A stretch of 30,504 bases of DNA, taken from Bacteroidales bacterium UBA3808 (GTDB taxonomy: Bacteria; Bacteroidota; Bacteroidia; Bacteroidales; Paludibacteraceae). The stretch covers positions 61,607-92,110 of the forward strand of contig DFEG01000026.1 in assembly GCA_002369075.1 (NCBI GenBank), in the 5' to 3' direction. Shown here in pieces: positions 30,326-30,504 of the stretch. A model generated the notes under the pieces. That model searched no databases. It worked only from the letters and a program-made list of their open reading frames with translations, and was not told the origin of the DNA. Every line of letters starts with the position of its first letter. The stretch's first letter is position 1. The position numbers were made by a program, and so were the translations under genes.

Positions 30326-30504
30326 CTATCGTGGGTTTCTCTTCTTCCCATAGTAGCATTTAGCGAATTGCCAAAACAGCCATGGATGGTTCACCATAAA
30401 CGTTTGTACCACTCGTTTCATATACGGTTTGAAGGCATAGTCCCATCCTGCGGCTTTAATCCATGCATATTCCAGAGGGTAAACTCCTTCCTTTCGGAAT
30501 TCGT
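30326..30504 (-). CDS. C-terminal end of a further protein, 5' part outside the window
   Basis: An open frame of 59 residues from the window edge to a TAG at 30326-30328. It reads EFRKEGVYPLEYAWIKAAGW, then DYAFKPYMKRVVQTFMVNHP and WLFWQFAKCYYGKK. The Trp/Tyr-rich amphipathic end resembles the C-terminus of GT2-type glycosyltransferases. Together with the next gene it suggests a polysaccharide locus going on to the right. Family call is a guess. Confidence 0.6.
   Translation of the reverse strand, partial: EFRKEGVYPLEYAWIKAAGWDYAFKPYMKRVVQTFMVNHPWLFWQFAKCYYGKKRNPR

Overview
The window looks like the chromosome of an anaerobic member of the Bacteroidales (phylum Bacteroidota). The evidence is the type IX secretion proteins PorU and PorV, a Bacteroidetes-type LptD, a sodium-pumping methylmalonyl-CoA decarboxylase operon of the succinate-propionate pathway, and promoters of the Bacteroidetes type (TAnnTTTG at -7, TTG at -33). 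Genus cannot be fixed from the sequence alone. Shine-Dalgarno sites are mostly absent, as usual in this phylum.

Layout. (1) 1-3.0 kb, minus strand: a secreted protein of unknown function, a GH3-family enzyme and a HAD phosphatase cut by the window edge. (2) 3.1-3.3 kb: tRNA-Ala(GGC) with its terminator, back to back with ispE; the two promoters overlap. (3) 4.1-9.4 kb, minus strand: mce-mmdA-mmdD-mmdC-mmdB, ending in a membrane histidine kinase whose 3' end runs 126 bp into ispE on the opposite strand. (4) 9.9-14.6 kb, plus: lptD, a SlyD-like prolyl isomerase and der. (5) 14.7-21.3 kb, plus: an FAH-like protein, porU, porV, ispF, a small Cys-containing protein and aroK. (6) 21.3-24.7 kb, minus: pheS, a DUF349 protein, ftsE and sufE, meeting aroK tail to tail. 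(7) 24.7-27.8 kb, minus: an accessory island of six small genes of unknown function, two of them HTH-like, with highly structured spacers. (8) 27.9-30.5 kb: a DUF234-type ATPase (plus), then a DXD glycosyltransferase and the end of another gene (minus), probably the edge of a surface-polysaccharide locus.

Functional links. Region 3 makes propionyl-CoA and a sodium gradient from methylmalonyl-CoA. Regions 4 and 5 build the outer membrane and secretion machinery (LptD, PorU, PorV), mixed with isoprenoid and shikimate enzymes. The island in region 7 has no recognisable transposase or integrase.

The most unusual signals lie outside ordinary coding sequence. First, a GC-rich palindromic repeat occurs between genes and also in frame inside two genes, once between 10-bp direct repeats. 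Second, six gene junctions are made of 7-bp or 8-bp tandem repeats, each junction with a different unit. Third, two island promoters share a 14-bp sequence and an inverted-repeat operator set against the -7 box. Fourth, a 184-bp island spacer is closed by long inverted repeats. Fifth, eight housekeeping promoters share an extended -33 motif at a constant 20-nt spacing.
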